Of a stretch of DNA of 56,252 bases, positions 43,391-53,196 are shown one piece after another (position 1 is the first letter of the stretch; each line of letters starts with the position of its first letter). Both the position numbers and the translations under genes were made by a program. The stretch covers positions 1 through 56,252 of the forward strand of contig CANQOV010000004.1 in NCBI GenBank assembly GCA_947625575.1, written 5' to 3'. Below the pieces are notes generated by a model. It searched no databases and was not told the DNA's origin. It saw only the letters and a list, made by a program, of their open reading frames with translations. This DNA comes from an uncultured Bacilli bacterium (GTDB lineage: Bacteria; Bacillota_I; Bacilli_A; RF39; UBA660).

Positions 43391-46322
43391 AATTACCCCC
43401 ACTTAGATTGCTAATCTTATCTGCAATCACTTGATACTCATTATACCTCTTTTCTACTCTTCCGTAAACCATTAAAACATCTTTTTTCTTAATTTGTGTT
43501 TTAAAAACCTCTTTATAAACTTTTGGAAAAACAATAACACTTACACTACTAGTATTATCACTACCCTCTATAAAAGCCATTAAATCATTATTTTTAGTCT
43601 CAGTCTGTCTTAATTTATCAACACTAATAATAATATTTACTTTCTTATCAAAATATTTATCTATATCTATTAAAGAAACTATATTTTTATATCTTAACTT
43701 ATATTTTTCAGTCTTATGTGATGTAAGATAAAACCCAAATAACTCTTTTTCATGTTCTAAAATACTATCCATATCAATTTCTTCATACATCTTTATATCC
43801 GGAGACAAAACCATACCTTCCTCTAGTCCATTACTTAATTCAACATAATTTATAATTGAATCCATATTATTTATAAGTGTATTAATATTATAACCAAAAC
43901 CACTAAGTGCTTTAGAATAAACCAATGATTCAAATACTTTCTTATTACTAGTTTTAGGATAAGTTCTAACTAAAAAATCAAAAATAGATTGATAACTTTT
44001 CTTATCTCTTTCTAAGACAATACTATTAGCTAATACATCTCCAATATTTCTAATAGTTAATAAAGGCATAACTACACCATTTTCCATTACTTTATATTTT
44101 TTAGAATAAGATAAATTAACATCAGGATTTAATATCTTAACCCCTAATTTCTTTAATTCTTTTAAATATTCTAAAGTCTTACCCTCACTTCCAATAACAC
44201 TAACTAATAAATTACTATAAAAGTATTTAGGATAATAATATTTCAAATAAGCCATTTTATAAGACACAACTGAATATGAAACCGAGTGACTTTTATTAAA
44301 ACCATAATTAGCAAAATTTAAAATCAAATCATAAACATATTTACTAAGTTCTTTACTATAACCATTTTTAATAGAATTATTAATAAACTTCTCTTCTTCA
44401 TTTTTTAATAAATCATATTTTCTTTTAGCCATAGCTCTTCTTAATATATCAGCTTCTCCTAAACTATAAGAAGCCATAACATTAGCAATCTGCATAATTT
44501 GTTCCTGATAAACTATAATACCAGATGTATCATATAAAATATCTTTTAAATTTTCATGAATATAATTAATCTTTTCTTTATTTTCTCTTCTTCTAATAAA
44601 TGACGGTATATTTATACTAGGACCAGGTCTAAATAAAGCAATACAAGAACAAATATCTAAAAAATTCTTTGGTTTTAACTGTCTTAAAAAACTTTTCATA
44701 CCCTCACTTTCAAATTGAAAAATACCCGTTGTATCACCATAACTAAACATCTTAAAAACATTTCTATCATCCATAGGAATATTATTAAAATCTATCTTAA
44801 TACCATCACTTTTTAAATCACTTATAATATTTTGAATAATTGATAGATTTCTAATTCCTAAAAAATCCATTTTAATTAATCCAATCTCTTCCAAATATTC
44901 CATAGTATATCCAGTCAATATTTCATCATCTAAGTATTTAATAGGTAAAATAGTATCTAAATCTACTCTACTAATAACAATTCCCGCAGCATGAATACTA
45001 CTATGTCTTTTATTACCCTCAATTAAGTTTACAACATGATATAAAAGTTTTAACTTATCATCACTATCTAATAAATTACTAATTTGTCTATCTCTATTTT
45101 TTAAATCTTTTAACTTATCTTTAAAAGAAAGCTTTTTACATATCTCATCAATAATACTAGAATCAATATTTAAAACTCTACCAACATCTCTTGTAGCTTG
45201 TTTAGCACCCAAACTACCAAAAGTAATAATCCCTGCGACTTTCTTCTTTCCATACTTACTTTTAACATAATCAATAACTCTATCTCTATCTACATCAGGA
45301 AAATCAGTATCAATATCCGGCATAGTTACTCTCTCTGGATTTAAAAACCTCTCAAAAAGAAGATTATACTTAACTGGATCAATATCCGTAATACCTAAAG
45401 AATAACTAACCAAACTTCCCGCTGCTGACCCACGTCCAGGTCCTACTAATATCCCATTTTGTTTAGCATACTTTATATAATCATAAACAACCAAAAAATA
45501 ATCACAAAACTGCATATCAATAATAACCTTAAGTTCATAATCTAATCTATCTTGATATACTTTAGAAACATTACCCCCTAATCTTTTTTTAAGACCTTTA
45601 TTACTTAAATTAATTAAATAACTTTTAGCATCACTAACATCATATAAAGGCATATATAAATTATGTGGAAAAACAACATCACACATCTTCTCTAACTTAT
45701 TAGTATTTATCTTAGCTACTTTAAAATTAACAACATCACTATCATCTAAAATATAATTATTTAAATTATTAAACTCTATTCCCTCACTAATAGTCTTACC
45801 ATCTCTAATCATAAATAAATATGGTAAATATTTATATTCATACTTTTCTAAATACAAAACTTCATAAAAAAATATTGGCTCATATCCTTTATTTATAATC
45901 TCTTCTTCTATAGTAGTATCACGACACCCTATAAAAAAATCACTATAAATTTCTTTTAATTTATCTTTAATATCATTATCTAAACTAACACAAACTAAAT
46001 TAGAACTATATTCTTTTAAAATATCTAAATCAATAATATTTTGTTGTTTAATATTATTAATCCTAACTAAATTTAAATAACCATCATAATTTTTAGCATA
46101 CAAATATATTTTTTCATTACCAACTATAACTTCAAGACCAATAATTGGTTTAATATTATTATTTTTCATCTTATGGAAAAATTCCATAACACCAAACAAA
46201 TTATCATCTACAATAGCACAAGAGGTCATATTATATTTCTTTAAATACTCTATTAATCTATCAATACTAACTAAACTAGATAACAGACTATAATCAGTCT
46301 TAACACCAATTAAACTATACAT
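43374..46322 (-). CDS. dnaE: DNA polymerase III alpha subunit (DnaE type)
   Basis: Replicative C-family polymerase of 982 residues. The PHP domain is at the N terminus, the catalytic Asp motif MPDIDTDFPDVDRDRVIDY sits near residue 325, GPGRGSAAGSLVSY near 300, YGFNKSHSVSYSVVSY in the fingers and an OB-fold near the C terminus. The PHP metal His are replaced (GVKTDYSLL and IVDDNLFG in place of HTDYS and TDHG), so that domain is probably not a nuclease, as in other DnaE3-like enzymes. GGGAGG precedes the ATG at 46322. It is short for the family. Confidence 0.93.
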   Translation of the reverse strand: MYSLIGVKTDYSLLSSLVSIDRLIEYLKKYNMTSCAIVDDNLFGVMEFFHKMKNNNIKPIIGLEVIVGNEKIYLYAKNYDGYLNLVRINNIKQQNIIDLDILKEYSSNLVCVSLDNDIKDKLKEIYSDFFIGCRDTTIEEEIINKGYEPIFFYEVLYLEKYEYKYLPYLFMIRDGKTISEGIEFNNLNNYILDDSDVVNFKVAKINTNKLEKMCDVVFPHNLYMPLYDVSDAKSYLINLSNKGLKKRLGGNVSKVYQDRLDYELKVIIDMQFCDYFLVVYDYIKYAKQNGILVGPGRGSAAGSLVSYSLGITDIDPVKYNLLFERFLNPERVTMPDIDTDFPDVDRDRVIDYVKSKYGKKKVAGIITFGSLGAKQATRDVGRVLNIDSSIIDEICKKLSFKDKLKDLKNRDRQISNLLDSDDKLKLLYHVVNLIEGNKRHSSIHAAGIVISRVDLDTILPIKYLDDEILTGYTMEYLEEIGLIKMDFLGIRNLSIIQNIISDLKSDGIKIDFNNIPMDDRNVFKMFSYGDTTGIFQFESEGMKSFLRQLKPKNFLDICSCIALFRPGPSINIPSFIRRRENKEKINYIHENLKDILYDTSGIIVYQEQIMQIANVMASYSLGEADILRRAMAKRKYDLLKNEEEKFINNSIKNGYSKELSKYVYDLILNFANYGFNKSHSVSYSVVSYKMAYLKYYYPKYFYSNLLVSVIGSEGKTLEYLKELKKLGVKILNPDVNLSYSKKYKVMENGVVMPLLTIRNIGDVLANSIVLERDKKSYQSIFDFLVRTYPKTSNKKVFESLVYSKALSGFGYNINTLINNMDSIINYVELSNGLEEGMVLSPDIKMYEEIDMDSILEHEKELFGFYLTSHKTEKYKLRYKNIVSLIDIDKYFDKKVNIIISVDKLRQTETKNNDLMAFIEGSDNTSSVSVIVFPKVYKEVFKTQIKKKDVLMVYGRVEKRYNEYQVIADKISNLSGGNYEESI

Positions 46323-46375
46323 AATGCCTCCCATATATAATATTTAAACTCTTTACCAAAAGAAAATCAAGATAT

Positions 46376-46405
46376 ATAAAAAAAACTAAATCTTACAATT
46401 TAGTT
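46376..46405 (-). terminator. terminator after queH
   Basis: AACTAAAT / ATTTAGTT stem and eight T on the minus strand. Confidence 0.8.
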
Positions 46406-46995
46406 CTCATACTAAAAATACATCCACAATAATCCTGTCTATAAAGATTATATTTTTTAGAAAGTAAAATAGATTTCTTATATCCATCATTTTTCTTAAA
46501 ATCAGCATACAAATATTTAACACCATACTTATCTTCTAATTCCTTACCAATTTCATTTATAACAGAACTATTTTTATAAGGACTAACTGATAAAGTAGTA
46601 GTAAAATAATCAAAATTATTCTCTTTAGCATACCTACAAGCCATATCAAGTCTTAACCTATAACAAATATGACATCTTTCTTCTCCTTCTTTAAGATGTT
46701 CATACCCTTTAACTTTTTCATAATACTTCTTATCATCATAACCAATCTCTACTACTTTAATAAAAGGATCATTTAACTCTTTTACTAATCTTTTTTGTTC
46801 ATTTAATCTTTTTTCATACTCTTCATAAGGATAAATATTAGGATTATAATAAAGAATAGTTATCTCAAAATAATCTTTTAAATAAGAAAGAACATAACTG
46901 CTACAAGGTCCACAACAAGAGTGTAAAAGTAAAGACTTTTTCCCATCAAAACCACTTACAATCTTTTGCATTACATCATCATAATTAATCTTCAT
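46393..46995 (-). CDS. queH: Epoxyqueuosine reductase QueH
   Basis: DUF208 family; last step of queuosine synthesis in tRNA wobble positions, a cobalamin-independent counterpart of QueG. Four Cys-rich signatures are visible: LLHSCCGPCSSY near the N terminus, CHICYRLRLDMA in the middle, and DYCGCIFS at the end, which together hold the metal cluster. 200 residues, typical. It overlaps the end of murF by 11 bases. With the YhhQ-like transporter it suggests salvage of a queuosine precursor. Confidence 0.95.
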   Translation of the reverse strand: MKINYDDVMQKIVSGFDGKKSLLLHSCCGPCSSYVLSYLKDYFEITILYYNPNIYPYEEYEKRLNEQKRLVKELNDPFIKVVEIGYDDKKYYEKVKGYEHLKEGEERCHICYRLRLDMACRYAKENNFDYFTTTLSVSPYKNSSVINEIGKELEDKYGVKYLYADFKKNDGYKKSILLSKKYNLYRQDYCGCIFSMRTKL

Positions 46996-48379
46996 ACTTA
47001 CTATTTAAATACTCCACAACTTTATCCAAACAAATACCATGAGAAGCTTTTATTAAAACAACATCATCTTTTTTAAGAAGATTAGAAATATTATCAATAA
47101 CTTCTAAATAATCATTAAAAGATCTAACTTTATTACAATCAAATCCACCTTTAATAGCTTCATCTTTAATATACAAAGCCATTTTACCAACAGTTATCAA
47201 TAAATCAACATTATTTAAAATATGTCGTCCTACTTCTTTATGTAACTCTTCTCCATAACTACCTGTTTCTAAAATATCTCCAAGAATTGCTACTTTTCTT
47301 TGCTTATATAATCCTAAAACTTCTAAAGCACTAATCATAGAATCTTTGGAAGCATTATAAGAATCATCAATAATAACTAAATCTTTTTTCTTAATCGTTG
47401 TTAATCTACCCTTAGTAATTTCAAAATTAGCTAATCCTTTAATAATTTTCTCATAAGAAATACCAAGCATATCTCCTACCAAAAAAGCTGCCATAGCATT
47501 ATAAATATTATGCTTAGCTATAGACGGTATCTCTAAATTTAATAAATTATCTTTATATTCCACAACAAACTTTATTTTATCTTCTAAAATTTCATAACTT
47601 TTACAAACAATATCATTATCTAAAGAAAAACCATATGTTAATAATTTAAATTTAAGTTTTTTCTTTTTTAATGTCTTTAAAAATAAATCATCGCCATTAA
47701 CAATCAAAATATTATCTTTATCAAAATAATTAGTAATCTCCATTTTTGCTTTGAAAATACCTTCTTGATTATCAAAATTTTCAATATGCGACATACCTAT
47801 ATTAGAAATAACCGCTATATCAACTCTTGCTATATCCACAAGATGTAAAATATCCCCCTTATAAGATAATCCCATTTCTAAAATAGCAGCTCTATCACTA
47901 TCATCTAATCTAAAAATAGTCTTTGGTAAACCAATCTCATTATTTAAATTACCTTCATTTTTTAAAGTTTTATATTCTTCTTTTAAAACACTATAAATAA
48001 TATCTTTACAAGAAGTCTTGCCAACACTTCCAGTAACTCCAATTGTATAAAGATTAAATTTTTGTTTGTAATATTTAGCAATATCTCCCAAAGCTAGTGT
48101 AGTATTATCTACTTTTATTAAATTAATATCATCTATCTTGCAATCATGATTTCTATCGATTAAAAAGTTTTTACAACCATTATTATAAGCATCAACCATA
48201 TAATCATGACCATCTTTATTTTCTCCTATAATAGGAATAAATATTGAGCCACTATCTACTTCTAAACTAGAAGTTGAAACATTATTTATAATACTTGTTT
48301 TGTCACTACATTTTAATAACGTTCCTTTTGTTGCTAATAAAATATCGTCAATTGATAAGTTTTTTGCAAGATGTTCCAT
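46985..48379 (-). CDS. murF: UDP-MurNAc-tripeptide--D-Ala-D-Ala ligase
   Basis: Adds D-Ala-D-Ala to the UDP-MurNAc tripeptide. The ATP loop is GVTGSVGKTSCKD, then the NEIGLPKTIF motif, ILEMGLSYKGDI, and the C-terminal IDDSYNASKDSM block. At 464 residues it has the usual length. AGGAGG precedes the ATG. It follows murE with an 11-base gap, and ddl, which makes its substrate, is at 16.5 kb. Confidence 0.95.
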   Translation of the reverse strand: MEHLAKNLSIDDILLATKGTLLKCSDKTSIINNVSTSSLEVDSGSIFIPIIGENKDGHDYMVDAYNNGCKNFLIDRNHDCKIDDINLIKVDNTTLALGDIAKYYKQKFNLYTIGVTGSVGKTSCKDIIYSVLKEEYKTLKNEGNLNNEIGLPKTIFRLDDSDRAAILEMGLSYKGDILHLVDIARVDIAVISNIGMSHIENFDNQEGIFKAKMEITNYFDKDNILIVNGDDLFLKTLKKKKLKFKLLTYGFSLDNDIVCKSYEILEDKIKFVVEYKDNLLNLEIPSIAKHNIYNAMAAFLVGDMLGISYEKIIKGLANFEITKGRLTTIKKKDLVIIDDSYNASKDSMISALEVLGLYKQRKVAILGDILETGSYGEELHKEVGRHILNNVDLLITVGKMALYIKDEAIKGGFDCNKVRSFNDYLEVIDNISNLLKKDDVVLIKASHGICLDKVVEYLNSKYED

Positions 48380-48389
48380 TAAATTCCTC

Positions 48390-49856
48390 CTATTTTTCTG
48401 TAACTAAATTAAGAGCTTCCTCTACTACTACTATATCAGATTTATAAGGAACATATTCCCCATTTACAATTTGATAAGTTTCATCACCTTTACCAATAAT
48501 AGCAATAACATCATCACTATTTGCTTCATCGATTGCTCTTCTTATAGCCTTTTCTCTATCTTCCTCTACTACATATGGTGTATTATATGGCTCTATATAA
48601 GAAATTATTTCATCACAAATATCTTTTATTTTTTTTGTCTGTGGATCCTCCGCAGTTAAATAAATATAAGAAGCATACTTTCCTGCTAACTCTCCCACAT
48701 CTTTTCTTCTATTAACCCCACGATCTCCAGGACAACCAAACACTAATTTAATATTTTTATTAGGATAATCTTTTCTTAAAGTATCCAATAAAGCTTGAAC
48801 ACTAATTTTATTATGAGCATAATCAACAATAACTGTACACTTACCCTCATAAATATTCATCCTACCTATTACCCAAGTCTTTAATAATCCATTTAAAATA
48901 CTCTTGTAATCAACACCTAAATAATTAGCAACCCCAATACTTGCTGTAGCATTAATAACATTAAAATCTCCTTTTATCGCTATCTTATACTCTTTAGTTT
49001 CATTTTTAATCTTATTAAATACCTTAAAACTAGTACTATCGCTATATCTTGTTAAATCACTAAAACAATAATCACAATCTTCTGTATCTCCAAAAGTATA
49101 AATCTCTTTATCCTTTAATTCATTTCTAATATAGTCATAATACTCACTATTACGATATAAAAACACACACTTACACTGTTTTAAAAAAGCAACTTTACAA
49201 TTTAAATACTCATCAAAATCAGCATGTTCCAAATAAGATATATGATCATAACTAATATTAACAAAAACCCCAACATCAAAATTAAGTGTTGCAATTCTCT
49301 TTAACTTACTAGCTTGACTAGAAACTTCTAAAACACAATACTTTAAATTTTCTTCCTTAGCATCTTTTATCAAACTGTATAAATCTACACTTTCTGGAGT
49401 AGTATTATGACTTGAATCACTACTTTTTCCTGTAAAATGATCAACTGTAGTCCAATAAGCATTTTTCTTTCCTGTATACGAATCTAAAATATTATGAATA
49501 AAATCTGCAGTAGTAGTCTTTCCCTTTGTTCCAGTAACACCAATTAATTTTATTTGTTTTGTTTTATCATCATAAATAGCTTCACTAATAACAGCCATAG
49601 CTTCTAAAACATCATTAACAATAAGTTTTAATGCTCCAACATGATAATCAACTTCTGATAAATAAGCACTAACACCTTTTTCTATAGCATTTTCTAAATA
49701 CTCTTTTTTAAAATTTAATCCCTTGCAGACAAAAACACCATCACCTAAAATCTTTCTAGAATCATAATAAACTGCCTGATAAACTTTATCACTACTATCA
49801 CAATCAACTAATAACCCTTTATTTTTTAATAAATTAACTAAATCATTATATTTCAT
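48390..49856 (-). CDS. murE: UDP-MurNAc-peptide synthetase, MurE
   Basis: Adds the third stem amino acid to UDP-MurNAc-L-Ala-D-Glu. The ATP loop is GVTGTKGKTTTADF, then HNTTPESVDLY, VLEVSSQASKL and VDYAHNKISVQ. The position that reads DNPR in diaminopimelate-adding enzymes is AEDPQ here, so a diaminopimelate-specific Arg is absent and Lys or another amino acid is more likely. GGAG precedes the ATG at 49856; longer in-frame starts run back into the recombinase gene. 489 residues. Confidence 0.93.
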   Translation of the reverse strand: MKYNDLVNLLKNKGLLVDCDSSDKVYQAVYYDSRKILGDGVFVCKGLNFKKEYLENAIEKGVSAYLSEVDYHVGALKLIVNDVLEAMAVISEAIYDDKTKQIKLIGVTGTKGKTTTADFIHNILDSYTGKKNAYWTTVDHFTGKSSDSSHNTTPESVDLYSLIKDAKEENLKYCVLEVSSQASKLKRIATLNFDVGVFVNISYDHISYLEHADFDEYLNCKVAFLKQCKCVFLYRNSEYYDYIRNELKDKEIYTFGDTEDCDYCFSDLTRYSDSTSFKVFNKIKNETKEYKIAIKGDFNVINATASIGVANYLGVDYKSILNGLLKTWVIGRMNIYEGKCTVIVDYAHNKISVQALLDTLRKDYPNKNIKLVFGCPGDRGVNRRKDVGELAGKYASYIYLTAEDPQTKKIKDICDEIISYIEPYNTPYVVEEDREKAIRRAIDEANSDDVIAIIGKGDETYQIVNGEYVPYKSDIVVVEEALNLVTEK

Positions 49857-49896
49857 AAAAACTCCTCGAATTAAGAAAATTATACCACAAAAACGC

Positions 49897-50781
49897 CTAA
49901 TTATCAATACTCTTACCACTTCTAGGATGTGTTTTAAAATAAACATTTTTCAAATGTTCATTAGTAACATGAGTATATATCTGTGTAGCCTTTAAAGACT
50001 CATGCCCCAATAACTCTTGAACACTTAAAATATCACACCCCTCATTTAATAAATGAGTAGCAAAAGTATGTCTTAAAGTATGAGGAGAAATCTTTGTTTT
50101 AAAAGATGCTTTCTTAATAATCTCATCTAATATATATCTAACACCCCTAGTAGTAAGTTTTTCCCCTCTATTATTTAAAAATAAATAGTCACATTTTTTA
50201 TCTAACATATTAATATACATATTTAAATACTTTAAACAGACATCTTCAAAAAAAACAATTCTTTCTTTATTCCCCTTACCCAATATTTTTATTTGTTTAG
50301 AAGAAAAATCAATATCACTAAACTTAATATTAACTAACTCTGAAACTCTAATACCAGTAGCATAAAGCATCTCTAAAATAAGTCTATTCCTACACCCATT
50401 AACTGTTGAAGTATCAACACTATCAAATAAAGAAACAAGTTCATTATAATATAAAAACTTTGGTAAAGCTTTCTCTACTTTAGGAGAACTAACAAGACTA
50501 AAAAAATTAGTTTTAACAATGCCATTACCCACTAAATACTTATAAAAACTTCTAACTGAAGACAAAATCCTATTAATAGACTTACTAGATAATTTTTTCT
50601 CATCCAAATATAGAAAAAAATTAGTAATTTGTCGATACTCAATATTTTTATAATCAATACCATATTTAACAAAATATTGATCTAAAAGACTTAAATCTTC
50701 TCTATAACTAATAATAGTATACTCTGAATAATTTTTATTAACTTTCAAATATTCTAAAAAACTATCTATTTCTTTTTTCAT
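49897..50781 (-). CDS. xerC: XerC/XerD-type tyrosine recombinase
   Basis: Site-specific recombinase of 294 residues, probably for chromosome dimer resolution. The N-terminal SAM-like domain spans 1-90. The catalytic Arg is in ATGIRVSELVNI, HTLRHTFATHLL carries the His-x-x-Arg, LGHESLKATQIYTH carries His and the nucleophile Tyr. GAGGATATT precedes the ATG. It is the only integrase-type enzyme in the window, but its length and position beside mur genes favour housekeeping. Confidence 0.9.
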   Translation of the reverse strand: MKKEIDSFLEYLKVNKNYSEYTIISYREDLSLLDQYFVKYGIDYKNIEYRQITNFFLYLDEKKLSSKSINRILSSVRSFYKYLVGNGIVKTNFFSLVSSPKVEKALPKFLYYNELVSLFDSVDTSTVNGCRNRLILEMLYATGIRVSELVNIKFSDIDFSSKQIKILGKGNKERIVFFEDVCLKYLNMYINMLDKKCDYLFLNNRGEKLTTRGVRYILDEIIKKASFKTKISPHTLRHTFATHLLNEGCDILSVQELLGHESLKATQIYTHVTNEHLKNVYFKTHPRSGKSIDN

Positions 50782-50860
50782 AATATCCTCATCATTATTT
50801 TATCACATCTAATAATATTTACAAAGAACTACTCATAAATTTTATTAAGGTGTGATGTCA

Positions 50861-51550
50861 ATGTTATATTCACTAATTGAATTTTTAAAAACAGTAATGT
50901 TTTTTAAAATGTCTTACTCTAATAATGTTTTTAAAGAGCCATTAACAAAACAAGAAGAAGAAAAATATATCAATCTTTTATTACAAAATGATCGTCATGC
51001 AAGAAATATTTTAATTGAACATAATTTAAGATTAGTAGCACACATAGTAAAAAAGTATGAACATAATTCTAAAGATAGTGATGATTTAATAAGTATTGGT
51101 ACTATAGGTTTAATAAAAGGAATAGATAGTTTTTCTAAAAATAAAAATGTAAAAATAACTACTTACTGTGCAAAATGTATCGAAAACGAATTATTAATGT
51201 ATTTTAGAAGTAATAAAAAACATAATTTAGATATATCAATAGATGAAGCAATTGGTTATGATAAAGAAGGAAATGATATAACTATCTTAGATGTTTTAAA
51301 AACCCCTTCCCCAGATTATATTGAAGATATGGATACTAAAGACAATATCAAATTATTAAGGAAATATTTAAATGTCTTAAGCCCAAGAGAAAAAGAAATA
51401 ATAGTTAAAAGATATGGTTTAAATAACGAAGAAGAACAAACTCAAAAAGAAATAGCTAAAGATTTAATGATATCAAGAAGTTATGTCTCTAGAATTGAAA
51501 AAAGAGCCACAATGAAAATATTACGTGAATTCATGAAAAAAGAAAAATAA
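50861..51550 (+). CDS. sigK: Pro-sigma-K, late mother-cell sporulation sigma factor
   Basis: Sigma factor of about 230 residues. The first 20 residues are hydrophobic (MLYSLIEFLKTVMFFKMS) and align with the SigK pro-sequence, with the conserved Ser-Tyr processing site (FKMS/YSNN). The body contains IEHNLRLVAHIVKKYE, DDLISIGTIGLIKGIDSF, CIENELLMYFRS and region 4 REKEIIVKRYGL ... SRSYVSRIEKRA. ATG 50861 (AAGGTG eight bases upstream) is chosen over GTG 50852 and ATG 50855. The gene is continuous, with no skin-type element. Confidence 0.92.
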   Translation: MLYSLIEFLKTVMFFKMSYSNNVFKEPLTKQEEEKYINLLLQNDRHARNILIEHNLRLVAHIVKKYEHNSKDSDDLISIGTIGLIKGIDSFSKNKNVKITTYCAKCIENELLMYFRSNKKHNLDISIDEAIGYDKEGNDITILDVLKTPSPDYIEDMDTKDNIKLLRKYLNVLSPREKEIIVKRYGLNNEEEQTQKEIAKDLMISRSYVSRIEKRATMKILREFMKKEK

Positions 51551-51566
51551 CTTTCATTATTTTTCT
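51541..51566. terminator. convergent terminator sigK / unknown gene
   Basis: AGAAAAATAA / TTATTTTTCT 10-bp stem between convergent stop codons. Confidence 0.8.
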
Positions 51567-51573
51567 TTCTATA

Positions 51574-52365
51574 TTAATATCTTACTCTTGATAAAGAAGA
51601 TTCCTCTTCTACTTTTATAACTTTTCTACTGATATTATTAGTTATAGAATTAGCATGATTTAACATAAACATATCATAACAAGAACAATATAATCCTCTT
51701 CTAGAAACTAAAGTATCAGACTTTTTATCCCAAAGCCAGATAATTGGAGCATATTTTAACCAAACATAATCTCCACCTTCATATGTTTTACCATTAGATA
51801 ACTTAAATGTAGGAACAGCTTTACTTGATTTAACACGGCAATAATATTCTTTATCAATGTCATAAATTAAACCATATTTTGAATCTCTACCTACAACATG
51901 ATTTCTCATACTTCCAGTGTTATATTGCATTGCTATTAACTTTTCCAATGAATCTGGTAAAGAATTAGATAAACAAGCACCAAATTTTACTATTCCAACT
52001 TTATCATCTTGTGCTAAAACTTTTTCTTTAAAATCCGGAACAACCTTTGAAGCATTTCTAATCATTGGTCTTACAACCCCTGAATTCTTATCTTTAAATG
52101 GATAACACAAACTTCCTAAAGCATTAACTGCATAATACTCACGTTCTTTTCCTTTACCCCTATTAAGCCAGTACCAACAAGTTCTGTTTTTTAAAGTTTT
52201 AACACCATTAACATAATTATTTGTTGAAGCTGACCCCATAACAATGGCAGCATCAAGTGGAGCACATAAAACTCCATATCTTTTAAAAATTTCTAATTGT
52301 TTATTATCTTTACTTCCAAAAACTTCTTCTACTTTTGGTAGTTGATATTTAATTTTATTTCCCAT
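51574..52365 (-). CDS. hypothetical protein
   Basis: I do not recognise this 263-residue, apparently soluble protein without a signal peptide. It contains GSASTNNYVNGVK, CWYWLNRGKG and ALGSLCYPFKDKNSGVVRPMI; the last two recall the DUF6273-type W-x-L ... G-x-VRP pattern, only weakly. Six Cys are spread along it. It lies next to the fibre modules but has no evident link to them. Confidence 0.5.
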   Translation of the reverse strand: MGNKIKYQLPKVEEVFGSKDNKQLEIFKRYGVLCAPLDAAIVMGSASTNNYVNGVKTLKNRTCWYWLNRGKGKEREYYAVNALGSLCYPFKDKNSGVVRPMIRNASKVVPDFKEKVLAQDDKVGIVKFGACLSNSLPDSLEKLIAMQYNTGSMRNHVVGRDSKYGLIYDIDKEYYCRVKSSKAVPTFKLSNGKTYEGGDYVWLKYAPIIWLWDKKSDTLVSRRGLYCSCYDMFMLNHANSITNNISRKVIKVEEESSLSRVRY

Positions 52366-52399
52366 TTCTAATCACCACGGCACATTATATCACAAAACC

Positions 52400-52428
52400 A
52401 AAAAAAAAGCAAATAATTTTGCTTTTTT
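52400..52428 (-). terminator. terminator of TasA-like module 1
   Basis: AAAGCAAA / TTTGCTTT stem and T run; a near-identical hairpin ends module 2. Confidence 0.85.
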
Positions 52429-53168
52429 TACTCTGCAGCTTGCTCTGCTACTAACTTAATTTTAAATTTAAACTCTTCAGATTCAGTATGACTTTCGTGT
52501 GTTACATCACCATCAGTTGGTTGATTTTCTGTATCAGTTGTACCAGTTTCAGGAACAGTTGGCAACTTATATGTATCAGCAACCCATGCTTTAACAATAT
52601 AATTCTTCTTTTGTTCAGTTGATCCACCAGTACCAGTAAATTCTCCATTTGTTAATACATAACTATCCATACAACCATTAACACCTGCACTATCCTTTAA
52701 TTCTTTAATTGTACGTGGTGTTTGAGTAATAAGTACTGGTTGATTAGATTGATATTCATACAAAGCAAGTTTAATATAATCTTCTGTTAAAGTTTTTCCA
52801 GATGAAACAACTTCAACACCTAAATCATAAACAATTTTAATTTTTCCAGAAAGTTCAGCAGAAATTGTAAAACCCAAAACATCTTCTGTACCAGTTTGAG
52901 CTAATCCTACTGTATCAGTCATTGGATATTGATTTGTAAGATCAATTGTACCAGAAGCATCATCACCCTCTACACCATCAAAATTCAAATCGCTATTATC
53001 AAAATTTATCTTAACAATACCAGTAGTAATTACGTTTTCTTTAGATCCATTTGCACTGAAAGTATACATTGCATATGATACTCCAACTACTGCAATTATT
53101 AGGACTAAAACACCAAGAATTGATAATATTAAAACTTTCTTATTAGATTTTTCTTTTTCTTCTTGCAT
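52428..53168 (-). CDS. TasA/camelysin-like fibre protein, type B, module 1
   Basis: Exported protein of 246 residues. A Lys-rich N terminus and hydrophobic signal (VLILSILGVLVLIIAVVGVSYA) are followed by the typical TasA/CalY opening FSANGSKENVITTGIVKINF, in which the mature chain begins with a short loop then a TGxV strand. The rest is a beta-rich domain with two Cys-flanked strands and an acidic Pro/Thr linker before the last strand. It shares the phase-variable transcript with the preceding type A gene (29-base gap). Fibre or surface-coat role inferred; no SipW-type peptidase is in the window. Confidence 0.7.
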   Translation of the reverse strand: MQEEKEKSNKKVLILSILGVLVLIIAVVGVSYAMYTFSANGSKENVITTGIVKINFDNSDLNFDGVEGDDASGTIDLTNQYPMTDTVGLAQTGTEDVLGFTISAELSGKIKIVYDLGVEVVSSGKTLTEDYIKLALYEYQSNQPVLITQTPRTIKELKDSAGVNGCMDSYVLTNGEFTGTGGSTEQKKNYIVKAWVADTYKLPTVPETGTTDTENQPTDGDVTHESHTESEEFKFKIKLVAEQAAE

Positions 53169-53196
53169 ATATATTCTCCTTTCTATAAATTAGTTT

